Below are positions 51,059-59,975 of a stretch of 64,000 bases of DNA, in pieces. The position numbers and the translations under genes are program-made. Source of the DNA: Puia sp. (lineage in GTDB: Bacteria > Bacteroidota > Bacteroidia > Chitinophagales > Chitinophagaceae); contig JARLGZ010000076.1 in NCBI GenBank assembly GCA_031292515.1, positions 62,001 through 126,000 on the forward strand, read 5' to 3'. The notes below the pieces were generated by a model, which had not been told where the DNA came from, made no database searches, and saw nothing but the letters and a program-made list of their open reading frames with translations. The first letter of the stretch is position 1; each line of letters begins with the position of its first letter.

Positions 51059-52645
51059 ATGACTTCCAATATTATACCCATCATTGCAGGTATCGTCGCC
51101 CTCGTCATAGGGATTATTGCGGGTAAATTCATTTTTGCGAGGACCAGCCAGAAACAGGCCGAAGAGGCGCAGCATGAGGCTCAAAAGATTGTCGCGGACG
51201 CTAAAACGACTGCGGAAAACCTGAAAAAGGAGAAATTGCTCGAGGCCAAGGAGAAATTCGTTCAGTTGAAGGCCGAGCATGACCGGGAGGTCCTCGAAAA
51301 AAACCGCAAGATCAATGATACGGAGGCCCGTATCAAACAGAAAGAGCAGGGAATCATCCAGAAAGAACAGGGCATCAACCAAAAACTGGAAAACCTGGAG
51401 AAGCAGGCCAAAGAGAACGATGTCATCAAGGAGAACCTGAATCGCCAGATAGAAGTGGTCAATCACAAACGGACCGAGCTGGAGAAACACCAGGAGGAAC
51501 ATATCCGCCGCCTGGAAAAGATTGCCGCCCTCTCTGCGGAAGAAGCCAGGGCCCAGCTGATCGAAAGCCTCCGACAGGAGGCCCAGACCCGCGCCCTCGC
51601 CCTGCAGCAGGAGATTATCGACGACGCCCGCCAGAAAGCCAACAAAGAGGCGCGAAAGATCATTATACAGAGCATCCAGCGCACGGCCGCCGAGCAGGCG
51701 ATCGAAAACTCGATCACCGTTTTCAACCTGGAAAGCGACGAGATAAAGGGTCAGATCATCGGCCGTGAAGGGCGCAATATCCGCGCCATCGAAGCGGCGA
51801 CGGGTGTGGACCTGATCGTAGACGACACCCCGGAAGCCATCGTGCTCTCCTCCTTCGACCCGCTTAGACGCGAGATAGCCCGTCTTTCCCTGCAAAGACT
51901 GGTCGCTGACGGACGTATCCATCCGGCGCGCATCGAGGAAGTCGTGGAGAAAACCCGAAAGCAGATCGAGGAGCAGATCATGGAGATCGGGGAACGTACG
52001 GTGATCGAACTGGGTATCCATGGCCTGCACAAGGAGCTGGTACGTATCGTAGGCAAGATGCGTTTCCGCTCTTCCTATGGCCAGAACCTGCTGATGCACA
52101 GCCGCGAGGTAGCAAATCTTTGCGGAATCATGGCTGCTGAACTGGGCATGAATCCCAAACTGGCCAAGCGGGCCGGTCTTCTCCATGATATCGGCAAGGT
52201 CCCCGACGAGGAAACGGAGCTCAGCCATGCCCTGCTGGGTATGAAACTGGCGGAGAAATATGGTGAAAACCCCGCCGTCGTCAATGCCATCGGAGCCCAC
52301 CACGACGAAGTAGAAATGCAATATGTCATTGCGCCGATCATACAGGCCTGCGACGCCATCAGCGGCGCCCGTCCCGGAGCCCGCAGGGAGATCATGCAAC
52401 AGTACCTTCAGCGTATCAAGGACCTTGAAAACCTGGCGCTGGCCTACCCGGGCGTTGAAAAAGCCTATGCCATCCAGGCCGGCCGGGAACTCCGTGTGAT
52501 TGTAGAAGCCGATAAAGTAACGGATATCGACAGCGACAAGCTGAGTTTCGAGATCGCCCAGAAGATACAGACGGAAATGACCTATCCGGGCCAGATCAAA
52601 GTGACCGTCATCCGGGAGAAGAGAGCCGTGAATGTGGCCCGGTAG
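51059..52645 (+). CDS. rny: Ribonuclease Y
   Basis: 528 residues. One N-terminal membrane helix ([20 protein letters not shown]), a long charged coiled coil to about residue 215, a KH RNA-binding domain with [20 protein letters not shown], and an HD domain with [14 protein letters not shown] and [14 protein letters not shown] that binds two metal ions. RNase Y is a membrane-bound endonuclease that starts mRNA decay. The domain order and length are standard. It has its own promoter, and a GTGAGT-type repeat lies 26 bases after the stop. Confidence 0.97.
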   Translation: MTSNIIPIIAGIVALVIGIIAGKFIFARTSQKQAEEAQHEAQKIVADAKTTAENLKKEKLLEAKEKFVQLKAEHDREVLEKNRKINDTEARIKQKEQGIIQKEQGINQKLENLEKQAKENDVIKENLNRQIEVVNHKRTELEKHQEEHIRRLEKIAALSAEEARAQLIESLRQEAQTRALALQQEIIDDARQKANKEARKIIIQSIQRTAAEQAIENSITVFNLESDEIKGQIIGREGRNIRAIEAATGVDLIVDDTPEAIVLSSFDPLRREIARLSLQRLVADGRIHPARIEEVVEKTRKQIEEQIMEIGERTVIELGIHGLHKELVRIVGKMRFRSSYGQNLLMHSREVANLCGIMAAELGMNPKLAKRAGLLHDIGKVPDEETELSHALLGMKLAEKYGENPAVVNAIGAHHDEVEMQYVIAPIIQACDAISGARPGARREIMQQYLQRIKDLENLALAYPGVEKAYAIQAGRELRVIVEADKVTDIDSDKLSFEIAQKIQTEMTYPGQIKVTVIREKRAVNVAR

Positions 52646-52670
52646 TGTGGCGAGTGCAAAGTCTTCATAA

Positions 52671-52700
52671 GCACTCACTACTCACTACTGACCACTCACT
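52671..52700. repeat. Dispersed GTGAGT-type repeat, copy 3 (inverted)
   Basis: GCACTCACTACTCACTACTG and the next ten bases are the reverse complement of the copy-1 type, sharing the GAGTGGTCAG core with it. It lies between rny and the rplS promoter. Confidence 0.75.
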
Positions 52701-52708
52701 AAAAAGAT

Positions 52709-52739
52709 TTGGAATATCGGGCAACTATTGATACTTTTG
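52709..52739 (+). promoter_or_regulatory. Promoter of rplS
   Basis: TTTG (-33) and TACTTTTG (-7) are 20 bases apart, a near-ideal Bacteroidota promoter. The ATG is 22 bases downstream. Confidence 0.7.
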
Positions 52740-52761
52740 CCGTCCGTTAAAAATTACATTC

Positions 52762-53112
52762 ATGAACTCCGCAGTAGCATTTGTACATGAGCAATTGACC
52801 GGAAAAAAGGAATTTCCGAAGTTCAAGGCCGGTGACAATATCACCGTCAACTATAAGATCCTGGAAGGGAACAAGGAGCGTATCCAGGGATTCAAGGGAG
52901 ATGTCATCAAAAGACAGGGTGACGGCCAAACCGCTACCTTCACCGTCCGTAAGATCTCCGATGGCGTAGGCGTGGAAAGGACTTTTCCCCTGTTCTCGCC
53001 GAATATCGATTCTATCGAGCTGCACAAGGTAGGCCGTGTACGTCGCGCTAAATTGTATTTCCAGCGCGAGCGGAGCGGTAAGAGCGCCCGTATCAAGGAA
53101 AAAAGATTTTAG
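52762..53112 (+). CDS. rplS: 50S ribosomal protein L19
   Basis: 116 residues, the normal length. [35 protein letters not shown] and [32 protein letters not shown] blocks are conserved L19 sequence; L19 sits at the 30S-50S interface. The usual partners rpsP, rimM and trmD are not beside it, as is common in Bacteroidota. A good promoter precedes it. Confidence 0.97.
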   Translation: MNSAVAFVHEQLTGKKEFPKFKAGDNITVNYKILEGNKERIQGFKGDVIKRQGDGQTATFTVRKISDGVGVERTFPLFSPNIDSIELHKVGRVRRAKLYFQRERSGKSARIKEKRF

Positions 53113-53219
53113 GAGCCCAAAACGGGAAAAGGACCATTCAGGGCTTTTGGAGAAAAAGTTAAATAGTTCCCCGGGTATCGATTTTCTTTCTACCTTTATC
53201 AGTACAAAAACTTAGAGAC

Positions 53220-53474
53220 ATGGGAGATTTATTCAGTGGTCCGCATATCTTACTCATAGCATTTGTAGTCCTCCTCTTATTCGGAGGCAAAAAAATCCCC
53301 GAGCTGATGCGTGGGTTAGGCAAGGGTATCCGTGAGTTCAAAGATGCAAAGGACAACGTTACCAGAGAAATAGAAGACCATATCAAGGATGACAACAGGG
53401 TCAATACCAATTCGACCTCTGCTACTACCACACCTAATAAACAGGTTTCATCCGGTTCTTCTCTCAACAATTAA
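53220..53474 (+). CDS. tatA: Sec-independent translocase protein TatA/E
   Basis: 84 residues. An N-terminal membrane helix ([20 protein letters not shown]) with the FGGKKIPEL hinge is followed by an amphipathic helix ([20 protein letters not shown]) and a disordered Ser/Thr/Asn tail. TatA assembles into the pore that carries folded, twin-arginine proteins over the inner membrane. tatC follows after a terminator, so the two Tat genes are neighbours but can be transcribed separately. A near-consensus TACCTTTA lies 22 bases before the start. Confidence 0.93.
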   Translation: MGDLFSGPHILLIAFVVLLLFGGKKIPELMRGLGKGIREFKDAKDNVTREIEDHIKDDNRVNTNSTSATTTPNKQVSSGSSLNN

Positions 53475-53501
53475 GACATTTTTCTGTATTAACTTCGTGA
53501 G

Positions 53502-53535
53502 ACCCCGCAACTTGTTTTTGCGGGGTTTTTCTTTT
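53502..53535 (+). terminator. Rho-independent terminator of tatA
   Basis: A perfect nine-base stem ACCCCGCAA / TTGCGGGGT with a seven-base loop followed by a T-run, 27 bases after the tatA stop. Confidence 0.9.
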
Positions 53536-53575
53536 ATTTGCAATACTTTTATACCCGGATGTATTTTCAAATTTC

Positions 53576-54421
53576 ATGAAATTATTTAAGAGAGCCCGCA
53601 AGGACGGATCGCTGGAAGAGATGTCTTTTATAGAACACCTGGATGAACTGAGAAAGCATCTGTTCAGGTCGGCCGTCGCCGTTGCGATCGGGGCCATCGT
53701 GATGGCGATTTACAATAAGTTTATCGTGGAAAGGATACTGATGGGCCCTACCAACGGAGATTTTGTCACTTACACCTACCTGTGCAAGATCAGCGCAAAG
53801 CTGGGGCTCGGGAATAAGCTGTGTATGACTGCCATCAATGTGAACATGCAGAGCACCGATGTGGCGGGTCAGTTCAATATCTATTTCAATGTCATCCTCA
53901 TCGGCGGTTTCATCCTCGCCTTCCCTTATGTGTTCTGGCAGTTCTGGAAATTTACAAAGCCGGCGCTAAAGCCCCAGGAGCTGAAGAACACGCGTGGCGT
54001 GATCTTTTGGGTTTCGCTGTTGTTCTTTTTGGGGGTGCTATTCGGCTACTTCATCATTTCGCCCTATACCATCAACTTCTTTTCAAATTTTTCGCTCGAC
54101 CCCAAGATCAAAAACATCTGGACGATCTCCAGCTATTTTAATACGATCGTGCCGCTCATCCTGGGAGCTGGCCTGGCGTTTCAACTGCCGCTGGTGATGT
54201 TTTTCCTGGCGAAGGTCGGGGTGGTGAGCGCGGCGTATCTGCGGCGGGTGCGTAAATATGCGATCCTGATCATGCTCATCGTGGCGGGTATCATCACGCC
54301 TCCCGACATGCTCAGCCAGATCGTATGTACCATCCCGTTAATCCTCCTGTACGAGATCAGCATTTTGCTCTGTGTAAAAGTGGAGAAGAAACAGGTGCAG
54401 GAAGAGGCGGAGTGGCATTGA
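53576..54421 (+). CDS. tatC: Sec-independent translocase protein TatC
   Basis: 281 residues with six membrane helices. The cytosolic head SFIEHLDELRKHLFRSAVAV carries the conserved E-H-L-D/x-E-L-R-x motif that binds the twin-arginine signal. FPYVFWQFWKFTKPALKPQE and the YFIISPYTINFFSNFS loop are further TatC marks. TatC is the receptor of the Tat pathway. Between helices one and two the periplasmic loop is about 25 residues longer than in E. coli, as often in Bacteroidota. A repeat-filled gap follows. Confidence 0.95.
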   Translation: MKLFKRARKDGSLEEMSFIEHLDELRKHLFRSAVAVAIGAIVMAIYNKFIVERILMGPTNGDFVTYTYLCKISAKLGLGNKLCMTAINVNMQSTDVAGQFNIYFNVILIGGFILAFPYVFWQFWKFTKPALKPQELKNTRGVIFWVSLLFFLGVLFGYFIISPYTINFFSNFSLDPKIKNIWTISSYFNTIVPLILGAGLAFQLPLVMFFLAKVGVVSAAYLRRVRKYAILIMLIVAGIITPPDMLSQIVCTIPLILLYEISILLCVKVEKKQVQEEAEWH

Positions 54422-54422
54422 G

Positions 54423-54493
54423 ACGCGAATGATCGCGAATTGGGGGAACGCGAATAAAAGAACACGAGGGGACGCGAATTGGGGAGGCGCGAA
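54423..54493. repeat. Imperfect CGCGAAT repeat after tatC
   Basis: CGCGAAT occurs four times (54424, 54434, 54449, 54473) and once as CGCGAA (54488), within longer units of GACGCGAATTGGGG type at 15-24 base steps. It begins right after the tatC stop and encodes nothing recognisable. Confidence 0.7.
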
Positions 54494-54582
54494 GGATCGA
54501 AAAGGAGAACACCGGCGATCCGAATGGTGAAAGATGCCGACGCAATAATAAAATAATAAAAATAACCTATAAAAAAAGCCAT

Positions 54583-56052
54583 TTGTTTTCCTTTCATTCG
54601 ATAGAAGAGTACCATCGTTTTCTGGATGCCAACCCGGACGGATGCCAGGTGGCGGTCCGTCATTATCTGTCCAGGATCGAGGAGAACAAGTCCCTGAACG
54701 CCTTCCTGGAAGTATTTGCCGCCGAGGCGCTGGAACGGGCGAAATGGCTGGATGAGAAAAGAAGGTCGGGTGGCGCGCGGGGAAAACTGCATGGCGTGGT
54801 CGTGGCCCTGAAAGACGTACTCTCTTATAAACATCACCGGCTTTCCGCCGGTTCCAGGATTTTAGAGAATTTTACGGCTATCTATGACGCCACCGTCGTG
54901 GAGAAGCTCCTGGCGGAGGAAGCCATCCTCATCGGGAGGAACAACTGCGATGAATTCGCCATGGGATCCACCAATGAAAATTCCGCCTACGGAAACGTGC
55001 TGAACGCGCTGGACCCCTCCCGGGTACCCGGCGGCTCTTCGGGGGGTTCGGCAGTGGCGGTCCAGGCAGGTCTTTGCATGGTCAGCCTGGGGTCTGATAC
55101 GGGGGGATCTGTCAGGCAGCCTGCGGATTTCTGCGGCATCCTGGGTCTCAAGCCCTCTTATGGGCGCATATCCCGTTATGGGCTTGTCGCCTATGCCTCC
55201 TCATTTGACCAGATCGGCATTTTCGGCACCAATACCCCCGACATCGCCCTTGTACTGGAGGTGATCGCCGGAGCCGACGATTACGACAGTACGGCCGCGG
55301 CTCATCCGCCTCCCCTGCCCCGCCCCGAAGAATTGGAGGCCGGAAAGGGCCATAAGTTCAGGATAGCCTTTTTCAAGGACGCATTGACCCATCCGAGCCT
55401 GGACCCGGTCATCGCCGCACAGTTCGAAACGTATTTTGAGCGGCTGCGGGCGGACGGCCATACCGTAGAGGGCGTCGATTTTGAATACCTGGATTATATC
55501 GTACCCACCTATTATGTCCTCACCACGGCGGAGGCTTCTTCCAACCTTTCCCGTTTCGATGGGGTCAAATACGGCTACAGGACTCCGGACACAGGAGAGG
55601 ATTTAACAAGTTTTTACAAAAAGACGCGGTCCGAAGGTTTCGGAGCCGAAGTAAAACGCCGTATTCTGTTGGGAACCTTCGTGTTAAGTGCGGGGTATTA
55701 CGAGGCCTATTTTACAAAGGCCCAGCAGGTGAGAAAAATTTTAGTCGATCGTACCAGTCTGTTATTCAATGACTTCGATATAATTATCCTGCCAACTGCT
55801 CCCACCACCGCTTTTCCGATCGGAGAGAAGAAAAACGATCCGATTGCGATGTATCTCGCTGATATCTATACAGTTTATGCGAATCTGACCGGTATCCCCG
55901 GTATTTCCATCCCCCTTTTCAGGCATTCAAATGGCATGCCTTTTGGTGTTCAGGCTATGACAAACCGATTTAAAGAATTATCTTTGCTTCAATTCTCGCA
56001 TCTGATGATGCAACAATATAAGTCCTACGAAAATCCTACCTTATGTGACTGA
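54583..56052 (+). CDS. gatA: Asp-tRNA(Asn)/Glu-tRNA(Gln) amidotransferase subunit A
   Basis: 489 residues. The amidase signature is complete: Lys77 in VVVALKDVLS, the cis-Ser152 in RVPGGSSGGSAVAV and the nucleophile Ser176 in GSDTGGSVRQPADF, the same spacing as in known GatA enzymes. GatA releases ammonia from glutamine and passes it to GatB for transamidation of misacylated tRNA. GatB and GatC are not in the window. The start is TTG: the encoded MFSFHSIEEYHRFL fits the GatA N-terminus, and no ATG lies upstream in this frame after the repeat tract. Confidence 0.93.
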   Translation: MFSFHSIEEYHRFLDANPDGCQVAVRHYLSRIEENKSLNAFLEVFAAEALERAKWLDEKRRSGGARGKLHGVVVALKDVLSYKHHRLSAGSRILENFTAIYDATVVEKLLAEEAILIGRNNCDEFAMGSTNENSAYGNVLNALDPSRVPGGSSGGSAVAVQAGLCMVSLGSDTGGSVRQPADFCGILGLKPSYGRISRYGLVAYASSFDQIGIFGTNTPDIALVLEVIAGADDYDSTAAAHPPPLPRPEELEAGKGHKFRIAFFKDALTHPSLDPVIAAQFETYFERLRADGHTVEGVDFEYLDYIVPTYYVLTTAEASSNLSRFDGVKYGYRTPDTGEDLTSFYKKTRSEGFGAEVKRRILLGTFVLSAGYYEAYFTKAQQVRKILVDRTSLLFNDFDIIILPTAPTTAFPIGEKKNDPIAMYLADIYTVYANLTGIPGISIPLFRHSNGMPFGVQAMTNRFKELSLLQFSHLMMQQYKSYENPTLCD

Positions 56053-56179
56053 GAGAATTTGAAGAAGGTCCGCTGCCCCTAATCCAGGCATGACAAAATC
56101 ACGTTTTCCCGTTGATCCCGCTCCTGTGAAAGATTGTAGACGCCTATATGGGTGTTTACCATCCAAAAAAACGTTGGAC

Positions 56180-57301
56180 ATGCACAAGAGACTTTTATTG
56201 TTGGGTATTATCAGCCTTGGCTGGATACCCGGTACCCAGGCGGACGACGCCGTCAGAGGAAGCAAGGCCAAGGCTTCCGCGCATCGTGTCACTCATCACG
56301 CAAACACCCGCAAGAGCCGCAAGAACAACTACTTAGACATTCGTCTGGGGAACGGCGCCTCTCCTGTTGAAGTCGCTGCGGTGGATACGCAATCGTATTT
56401 CCAGGGTCTCTTTATAGCAGCTTCGCTGGGAAGCAGCAATGGCGTCAAATTGAATCCCCGCGCGCTTAGCTTTGTACAGGATTATATGGAACAGAACTGG
56501 GCCGACCTCCAGGGCATGAAGAGCTGGGGAAGGCCTTATTTCAACCTGATCGACGGGATCCTGAGCCAATACGGCCTGCCCCGCGAGCTGAAATACCTCG
56601 CCGTTATCGAATCGCAACTAAAGCCTACCGCCAAGTCCTGGGTAGGGGCCGTGGGTCCCTGGCAGCTGATGCCGACTACCGCGCGTGATTTGGGTCTGAA
56701 GGTCAGCCGCAGCTATGACGAACGTAAGAATTATTACAAGAGCACACGCGCTGCCGCCCTCTATCTCAGGGACTTATATAGTGAATTGGGAGACTGGCTG
56801 CTGGTGATCGCCGCCTATAACGGAGGTACGAACAATGTGTACCGCGCCATCAAAAGGAGCGGGAGCCGGAATTTCTGGGATTTGCAGTATTACCTTCCCC
56901 TGGAGACCCGTCTCCATGTCAAGAAGTTTATCGGGACTCAGTATATATTCGAGGGCCAGGGCAGTGTCACGACCCTGACCAAGCAGGAGGCTACCGAGCA
57001 GTTGCCGGGTTCCTCGCAGTATGTCTTTACCCGGAAAATCAGCGCCGAAGAGCTGGTCAACTCGAAGACCCTGTCTGTTTCGGGAAAATACTGCGCTGCG
57101 GCGATCGCCCATGTGGTCGTCATGGACCTCGGTGATTTTAATCGCTACAACCCTGATTTTGATAAGATTATGGCCAGCGTTAACAATACTTACGATCTGA
57201 AGTTGCCTTCCGACAAGATGGATCAGTTCACCGCCAATAAGTATCAGATCCTGAACGAGTCCGTTCAGATGCTGATCAACGATGACACGGTGAAAAAATA
57301 A
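56180..57301 (+). CDS. Lytic transglycosylase (SLT/MltD-like)
   Basis: 373 residues from the ATG at 56180, which begins a signal peptide (RLLLLGIISLGWIPGTQA); the frame is open 30 codons further but without such features. The SLT domain spans about 115-260: GLPRELKYLAVIESQLKPTA holds the catalytic Glu144, then GAVGPWQLMPTTARDLGL and VIAAYNGGTNNVYRAI. It cuts the glycan strands of peptidoglycan in the periplasm, leaving 1,6-anhydro ends. MltD proteins usually end in LysM repeats; none is seen here, so the C-terminal 110 residues are a different region. Only six bases separate it from the cytochrome-type lipoprotein gene. Confidence 0.88.
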   Translation: MHKRLLLLGIISLGWIPGTQADDAVRGSKAKASAHRVTHHANTRKSRKNNYLDIRLGNGASPVEVAAVDTQSYFQGLFIAASLGSSNGVKLNPRALSFVQDYMEQNWADLQGMKSWGRPYFNLIDGILSQYGLPRELKYLAVIESQLKPTAKSWVGAVGPWQLMPTTARDLGLKVSRSYDERKNYYKSTRAAALYLRDLYSELGDWLLVIAAYNGGTNNVYRAIKRSGSRNFWDLQYYLPLETRLHVKKFIGTQYIFEGQGSVTTLTKQEATEQLPGSSQYVFTRKISAEELVNSKTLSVSGKYCAAAIAHVVVMDLGDFNRYNPDFDKIMASVNNTYDLKLPSDKMDQFTANKYQILNESVQMLINDDTVKK

Positions 57302-57307
57302 GGATCC

Positions 57308-59041
57308 ATGAAATTGAGCCAATGTATCGCATGCCTGTCCCTGTTATTAGGGGCGGGCATGTGGTTTTTTATGGGGTGTGGGGACGCTAATGGCCCGAAT
57401 GGCGGAGACGCGAAGCCGGATAGACCGGCAGGAGGCGCAGGAGCCGCCGGCATGGGTGCGACCGGGTCGTCAAGCGCCTCGGGAAGCGTGCTTTATGAGC
57501 AGTATTGCGGGGCCTGTCATTTGAAGCCTGATCCTGGAAGCCTCACCAGGATAGTCTGGAAGGAGCATGTTCTTCCGTTTATGGGGGTGCTGATGGGCAT
57601 CCCTTCGGCCATCGATTCTTTCGACTTCTCCTCCGATAAAGACAGGGACATCCTGAACAGGCCCGGCAACCACACCGGTCACCCGATGATGAGCGAGCCG
57701 GACTGGAACGCCCTGAAGGGCTATCTCGTCAGCCAGGCCCCCGATAGTCTCCCGTATGACACCCGGCGGCAGTCACGCAACGCGTCCCTGGTGCAATTTG
57801 TCCGCCAGGATTTCCCGCTGGATGACCGGCGCCCTTCGCTGGTAACGGGTCTGGGGTACGACAAAGCCAGTCATACCCTCTGGGTCGGCGACCTGTATAA
57901 GCGGGTCTTCAATTGGCAATGGAATAAGGGGATAGTCAATACCCGGCCGGCACATAGTCCCGTGGTGGATTTCAATTTCTACGGGGGACAGACCTACCTG
58001 ACCGAGATCGGCATGATCCTGCCTACCGAACTGAGGATCGGCGCCTTTGCGACGGCTGGACCCGAGGGTGATTCCCTGTTGCTTACGGGTCTGCACCGGC
58101 CGGTGCAATCGGTCGTCGAAGACCTGGACGGCGATGGAGTGCCCGAGATCCTGGTATGCAATTTTGGCAATTTCTCCGGCTCTCTTTCCTTGTTTAAAAA
58201 GGATCGGGTTACCGGCCGCTATGCGGAACAGGTGCTGCTGGCGATGCCGGGCGCGGTCAGATGCATTGTCCGGGATATGGATGGGGACGGCAAAAAGGAT
58301 ATCGTGGCCTTGTTTGCGCAGGCGGATGAGAGCGTCTATATCTTCTATCAGCGGGCGCCTCTCCAATTCCAGGTGGAAAGAGTTCTCCGATACCCGCCCG
58401 ACTATGGTACCACGGACCTGATTCTCACCGATTATAACCATGACGGTTTGGTGGACATTGTCACCGTACAGGGCGATAACGCCGATTATTCCCGGATCCT
58501 GAAGCCCTATCACGGTATCCGTATTAATATCAACCAGGGGAAGCGTGGCAAGGGGGACAAGGGGAGTAAGGGGAGCAGCAGGATAGTTGCGGGAGACGGG
58601 CACCGGCCTGACAAAACACCTTCTTTTAAAGAGAAATTCTTTTACCCGCTCTACGGAGCCACGCGGGTCATCGCCGAAGACTTCGACAAAGACGGCGATA
58701 TCGATTTTGCCGCGACGGCCTTTTATGCCGACTATGACAATCCGCAGGACGAATCCTTTGTCTACCTGGAAAACGTCGGAGGGGCCTCTTCTTTCCGGTT
58801 CAAGTCCTATACCCTGGCCGGTCATCTGCCGGTGAAGTCCTTTGCCCTGGAAATGGCGGATCTTGATGGAGACGGATATATGGATATCATTCTGGGCAAT
58901 TTCTCCCAATCCCCGATCGCTGTGCCGGATTCACTGGAAAACGCCTGGAAAAGGGCTCCCTACGGGCTCACGGTCTTTCTCAATCAGTCGGGGCGCCTTC
59001 GGCGGGCGGCGGGCGGTCGGCACGCCGGCAACGGCAAATAG
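57308..59041 (+). CDS. Lipoprotein with cytochrome c domain and VCBS/FG-GAP repeats
   Basis: 577 residues. A lipoprotein signal ends at Cys24 (MWFFMGCGD), followed by a Gly/Ala-rich linker. A short cytochrome c module has the haem site CGACH (Cys67, Cys70, His71) and a likely Met ligand in HPMMSEPDW. From about 170 the chain forms a beta-propeller of VCBS/FG-GAP repeats with calcium-type loops such as DLDGDGVPEI, DMDGDGKKDI, DYNHDGLVDI, DFDKDGDIDF and DLDGDGYMDI. Related proteins are found among Bacteroidota and Planctomycetes with unknown partners. It may bind an electron carrier and a glycan or protein ligand in the periplasm. A Gly/Lys/Ser-rich insert lies between blades, coded by about 58535-58615. 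Confidence 0.8.
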   Translation: MKLSQCIACLSLLLGAGMWFFMGCGDANGPNGGDAKPDRPAGGAGAAGMGATGSSSASGSVLYEQYCGACHLKPDPGSLTRIVWKEHVLPFMGVLMGIPSAIDSFDFSSDKDRDILNRPGNHTGHPMMSEPDWNALKGYLVSQAPDSLPYDTRRQSRNASLVQFVRQDFPLDDRRPSLVTGLGYDKASHTLWVGDLYKRVFNWQWNKGIVNTRPAHSPVVDFNFYGGQTYLTEIGMILPTELRIGAFATAGPEGDSLLLTGLHRPVQSVVEDLDGDGVPEILVCNFGNFSGSLSLFKKDRVTGRYAEQVLLAMPGAVRCIVRDMDGDGKKDIVALFAQADESVYIFYQRAPLQFQVERVLRYPPDYGTTDLILTDYNHDGLVDIVTVQGDNADYSRILKPYHGIRININQGKRGKGDKGSKGSSRIVAGDGHRPDKTPSFKEKFFYPLYGATRVIAEDFDKDGDIDFAATAFYADYDNPQDESFVYLENVGGASSFRFKSYTLAGHLPVKSFALEMADLDGDGYMDIILGNFSQSPIAVPDSLENAWKRAPYGLTVFLNQSGRLRRAAGGRHAGNGK

Positions 59042-59049
59042 CCGATTAT

Positions 59050-59416
59050 TTAGCGGGTCTGTTTTAGGGGGTCGCTTAGCGGTCTGGAGATCCCGTTTAT
59101 TTTTACCCGCCTCCACTTGACCGAAATCTCCGACCCTTCGGCCAGCATCACGGAGGAAGGCTGCGTTTTGGCGAGAAACCCAAATTCCCCGCCATACATG
59201 GCCGAAAAATCACAGCGGATCGAGTGGTCAACGACCGGTGGGTAGACCGAATATCCTCGTCCCGGCGAACAAAAATCCCACCAGGCTCACATAGGTCCTG
59301 CCTTCATGTTTATCGAGTTCCGTGCCTGCCGGCAAATATTCCTCCAGGATCGCGGGTGGCACTTCGTAATTCGCCATGATCAGGTTCTGCCATTTCGCGG
59401 TTAAAAAGTTGAGCAT
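59050..59416 (-). pseudogene. Remnant of a DUF2071 family gene
   Basis: Two fragments in different frames make one broken gene. The N-terminal 62 residues (NLIMANYEVPPAILEEYLPA, VSLVGFLFAGTRIFG) end in a stop at 59230. After a frame change, about 56 residues follow with DFSAMYGGEFGFLAKTQPSS and LAEGSEISVKWRRVKI, the C-terminal part of the same family. The middle, about 120 residues in intact members, is gone, so a deletion joined the two ends out of frame. DUF2071 proteins have no firm function. Confidence 0.75.
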
Positions 59417-59453
59417 ATCCGGATTTGAGCGGTAAAGCTAAGAAAGAATCCAT

Positions 59454-59834
59454 TCATCGCCGGCTTTCGAACTCGTCCGGACCAAATGCTCTCTTAAAAT
59501 AGAGACGCTCTTCATAGGCTCCAACCCAGAGGCTGACAACACCCACGAAGGTCCATCCGAGCGCAGACATATAGTTTAGAACATCCACGGAGGTAGTAAA
59601 CCGATTGACCTTCGTCAATCCCGAAACAATGGACGTGTCTTTAAACGAGAAAAGGCTGTCTGCATAGCCTAATGAAAGGATGGCTGTTTCGGTGGAGTTG
59701 AATGCTTTTTTTTGTTTGACCAGGACTTCACAAAATCTCTCGGTTTTTGCCTGAGAATCTATCTTTTCCTGAGCGAAGGAAATGGAACCGGCACAAAAAA
59801 ACAGGATGAATAAGAGCACAAGAATCTTTTTCAT
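59454..59834 (-). CDS. Small exported protein of unknown function
   Basis: 126 residues starting with a clear signal peptide (MKKILVLLFILFFCAGSISF, cut after AQ). The mature part has a basic-polar helix, a Cys (RFCEVLVKQ) and one hydrophobic stretch, VLNYMSALGWTFVGVVSLWV, that could be a membrane helix or a buried strand. It ends with charged residues. I do not recognise the family. It stands alone between the DUF2071 remnant and pabB; the neighbouring gaps look more AT-rich than the polysaccharide region. Confidence 0.6.
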   Translation of the reverse strand: MKKILVLLFILFFCAGSISFAQEKIDSQAKTERFCEVLVKQKKAFNSTETAILSLGYADSLFSFKDTSIVSGLTKVNRFTTSVDVLNYMSALGWTFVGVVSLWVGAYEERLYFKRAFGPDEFESRR

Positions 59835-59975
59835 TGGAGGTGTTTTTACGGTTAAGCGGTAGATGGCTTAAGAGGGTAATTTACAGACAAAATCCGGCTG
59901 TCAGAAAGTGACCGGCTACTATAACTGTCGCTTAACATGTCCGCCGGCAGGTGGTCGTTACTATTAATAGAGGAC

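Noticed and set aside
51008-52678. A 556-codon open frame opposite rny
   Set aside because: RNase Y motifs are complete on the plus strand. The reverse frame gives no recognisable protein and arises from codon bias.
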